Shown: positions 62,298 through 64,000 of the stretch, piece by piece
Layout of the letters: the number at the start of each line of letters is the position of its first letter
Position numbering within the stretch: the first letter of the stretch is position 1
Translations under genes and position numbers: made by a program
Origin: an uncultured Mobiluncus sp.
GTDB taxonomy: Bacteria > Actinomycetota > Actinomycetes > Actinomycetales > Actinomycetaceae
DNA: 64,000 nt
Assembly: GCF_943914685.1 (NCBI RefSeq)
Contig: NZ_CALUCZ010000001.1
Coordinates: forward strand, 62,001 to 126,000
Reading direction: 5' to 3'
The notes under the pieces: generated by a model
Seen by the model: only the letters and a program-made list of their open reading frames with translations
Told to the model about the DNA's origin: nothing
The model's database searches: none

Positions 62298-62800
62298 TTG
62301 ATCACCTCACCCCTTACGAGGGCGTTATTTTTGGCGCTTTAATCGGATTGGGCATCGTCTCAATGCTCTCAGCCGAAGAAAATACCCAGACCGTGGGAGC
62401 TTGCCTGCTGGCAGCCGGTTTTTGGGGTGGAGTCATTGCGTTGGTGCGCGCCTTGGTACATCGCGAACCCGGCGGTCTGTATGTCATCTCCTTTGTGGCA
62501 GCGTTGATTGCCGGCTTGATGAAGTTCTTTGTGTTTTCTGACCTAGGTAAAGACGGCGGAAACAGGGTCATCTGGACTTTCATCATCGGCATCGGTATCG
62601 CCGGATTGGTTGGCACCGCTTTGAATGCTTTGATTCGCAAGCCCCCGGACGACCCGGAGGCCGCGGCGAAACAGGCCGCCCCGAATCTTGACGAATCCGA
62701 GGAAGCCGCCCCCCTGCACGGGATAGATGAAACTGCCTCAGAGGCTGGCGCACCGACAGATGATTTTCCCCCGGAAGATTCCGCCCCGGGCTTGCCCTAA
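62294..62800 (+). CDS. Membrane protein coupled to the DEAD-box helicase
   Basis: 168 residues with about four hydrophobic helices: VIFGALIGLGIVSMLS, TVGACLLAAGFWGGVIALV, YVISFVAALIAGLMKFFVF and VIWTFIIGIGIAGLVGTAL. An acidic, Pro/Glu/Asp-rich cytoplasmic-type tail of about 50 residues follows. No domain is recognised. The four-base ATGA overlap with the helicase indicates translational coupling. Confidence 0.78.
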   Translation: MIDHLTPYEGVIFGALIGLGIVSMLSAEENTQTVGACLLAAGFWGGVIALVRALVHREPGGLYVISFVAALIAGLMKFFVFSDLGKDGGNRVIWTFIIGIGIAGLVGTALNALIRKPPDDPEAAAKQAAPNLDESEEAAPLHGIDETASEAGAPTDDFPPEDSAPGLP

Positions 62801-62914
62801 ATACCTGACACAACAGTCGCCTGTCCGGCCTAGGACGTCTCAAAAACAGAGGTTCTGGTGGTGACAAACGAGAAAACGGCCGCGGGCTGGTGCCGAGCGC
62901 GTAGACTTGAGGGC

Positions 62915-64000
62915 ATGAGTGATCAAAAAGAATCCCGCGGCAAGAACCGCTCCCGTCAACCCCAGTCCAAAGAGTTTAAGAAGTTTATCGGCGAAAACTG
63001 GGGTCCACGTCCCACCGATGGCTACGAACGCTCCAGCGCCGCCCCCTACGCGCTGCAACGTCGCGTGAAGCTGGGGGAAAAGTTCAAGGGGGTGCGGCTG
63101 GTCATTCCCGCTGGCGCCCTGGTGGTGCGCAACAATGACTGCGATTACCGGTTCCGGCCCCATTCCGCTTTTTCCCACCTGACCGGCTTGGGGACCGATT
63201 TGATTCCCGATGGCGTGCTGGTTTTGAACCCGGTGCCCGAGGGGGAAACCGGCGAGGGCGGGGGGACCCACATCGCCACCGTCTTTTTCCGTCCCCGCGC
63301 GTCACGCGCTTCGGAAGAGTTTTACGCCGACTCCCGTTACGGCGAACTCTGGGTCGGGGTGCGTCCCTCGCTGGAGGAGTTCGAGCGTATGTGCGGGATT
63401 CCCTGTGCCCACCTGGAGACACTGCCCGACGTTTTGGCTAAAGATGCTGGTCAGCTCCAGATTGCCATGATTTCCACCTCCGATTCCCAAGCCGCGGCAG
63501 TCGTGAATCAAGTTCGGGAGCAAGCCGGGATTGACCCGGACGACGCCAAGAAATTGGACGATTTGCTCGAGGAAGCGACTTCGGAACTGCGCCTGACAAA
63601 GGACGATTGGGAAATCGAAGAGATGCGCAAGGCTGTCGCCGCCACCAAGGAGGGCTTTGAAGAGGCAATTCGTTCTTTCCCAAGGGCGGTAAAGCATTTC
63701 CGCGGCGAGCGCGTGGTGGAAGGGGCGTTCGGGGCGCGGGCTCGGGAAGTCGGCAATGGCTTGGGCTATGACACGATTGCAGCCTCCGGGGAGCACGCCG
63801 CGACCCTGCACTGGATTAACAACGATGGCGTGGTGCGGGAGGGCGACCTCATCTTGATCGATGCCGGGGTGGAGCTCGATTCGCTGTACACCGCGGACAT
63901 CACCCGAACCCTGCCCATTAATGGTCATTTCAACGAGGTCCAGCGCCGGGTTTATCAAGCGGTTCTGGACGCTGCCGACGCGGCTTTTGACCAAGCGAAT
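62915..64000 (+). CDS. pepP: Xaa-Pro aminopeptidase (M24B), cut by window end
   Basis: Removes N-terminal residues preceding proline. The frame starts at ATG 62915, with GAGGG upstream, and stays open for 362 codons to the last base, so the C-terminus is outside the window. The N-terminal AMP_N domain includes RRVKLGEKFKGVRLVIPAGA and DYRFRPHSAFSHLTGL. The catalytic pita-bread domain has begun, with the first two metal ligands visible as Asp316 in LIDAGVE and Asp328 in ADITRT. The remaining His and Glu ligands should lie downstream. The N-terminus carries an extra Lys/Arg/Gln-rich stretch of about 35 residues. Confidence 0.93.
   Translation, partial: MSDQKESRGKNRSRQPQSKEFKKFIGENWGPRPTDGYERSSAAPYALQRRVKLGEKFKGVRLVIPAGALVVRNNDCDYRFRPHSAFSHLTGLGTDLIPDGVLVLNPVPEGETGEGGGTHIATVFFRPRASRASEEFYADSRYGELWVGVRPSLEEFERMCGIPCAHLETLPDVLAKDAGQLQIAMISTSDSQAAAVVNQVREQAGIDPDDAKKLDDLLEEATSELRLTKDDWEIEEMRKAVAATKEGFEEAIRSFPRAVKHFRGERVVEGAFGARAREVGNGLGYDTIAASGEHAATLHWINNDGVVREGDLILIDAGVELDSLYTADITRTLPINGHFNEVQRRVYQAVLDAADAAFDQAN

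Noticed and set aside
1..64000. CRISPR arrays, tRNA, rRNA, insertion sequences, prophage genes
   Set aside because: No regularly spaced direct repeats, no cloverleaf-like sequence in the gaps, no transposase or integrase motifs were seen by eye. A tRNAscan or ISfinder run could still find something small.

Overview
The window looks like a chromosome segment of a moderately high-GC Gram-positive actinobacterium. Frequent GTG and TTG starts, DUF3017, DUF3107 and DUF6350 family genes, an AdnAB helicase-nuclease, an actinobacterial Tad locus and PspC-type two-component genes all point there. Four secreted proteins with cell wall-binding repeat 2 (CWB2) triplets, plus a sialidase-like protein, suggest the Actinomycetaceae, most likely a Mobiluncus-type organism. 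The genus is inference; the phylum is well supported. No rRNA, tRNA, CRISPR array, transposase or prophage gene was seen.

Layout. 1-6089 (minus strand): truncated acyl-CoA synthetase, DUF3017 membrane protein, purH, purN and a DUF6350 membrane protein. 6208-9573: sucCD with a strong terminator and a dyad in its promoter region, then a plus-strand PPK2 polyphosphate kinase with an acidic/serine/lysine tail. 9572-13350: PcrA/UvrD helicase translationally coupled to a five-Asp-box sialidase-like protein. 13454-18260: LuxR-type response regulator, PspC-domain histidine kinase, a large PspC membrane protein and a tiny membrane protein. 18257-20323: divergent aspartate-type racemase and D-aspartate-ligase-like ATP-grasp enzyme, a candidate peptidoglycan cross-bridge module.

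20386-38649 is the conserved information-processing block rimP-nusA-infB-rbfA-truB-ribF-rpsO-pnp, mostly minus strand with ribF inverted. It is interrupted at three junctions by secreted CWB2 genes: a CWB2/transglycosylase-like protein between nusA and infB, a CWB2/trypsin-like protease plus an AGCS symporter between truB and ribF, and a CWB2 protein plus a quinone oxidoreductase between ribF and rpsO. Several junctions carry clear terminators and promoters, so the inserted genes are probably transcribed independently.

38725-44095 (plus): lipoprotein, MarR regulator and a MacB/FtsX-type ABC exporter. 44108-48569 (minus): tadA-tadB-tadC-flp-like-tadE-tadE-tadG pilus cluster without tadZ or a prepilin peptidase in view. 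48853-49983: an aminoglycoside-phosphotransferase-fold protein that has lost its catalytic residues. 49984-50359: a non-coding stretch with a degenerate ~60 bp tandem repeat. 50360-58293: AdnB, AdnA, DUF3107 and a ferritin-like protein. 58373-64000: CAP-like/CWB2 secreted protein, DEAD-box helicase, coupled membrane protein and an aminopeptidase P cut by the window end.

The main theme beyond housekeeping is the cell envelope: four different secreted effectors on the same CWB2 wall anchor, a D-Asp racemase/ligase pair that would set the wall chemistry, a Tad pilus and envelope-stress-type PspC signalling.
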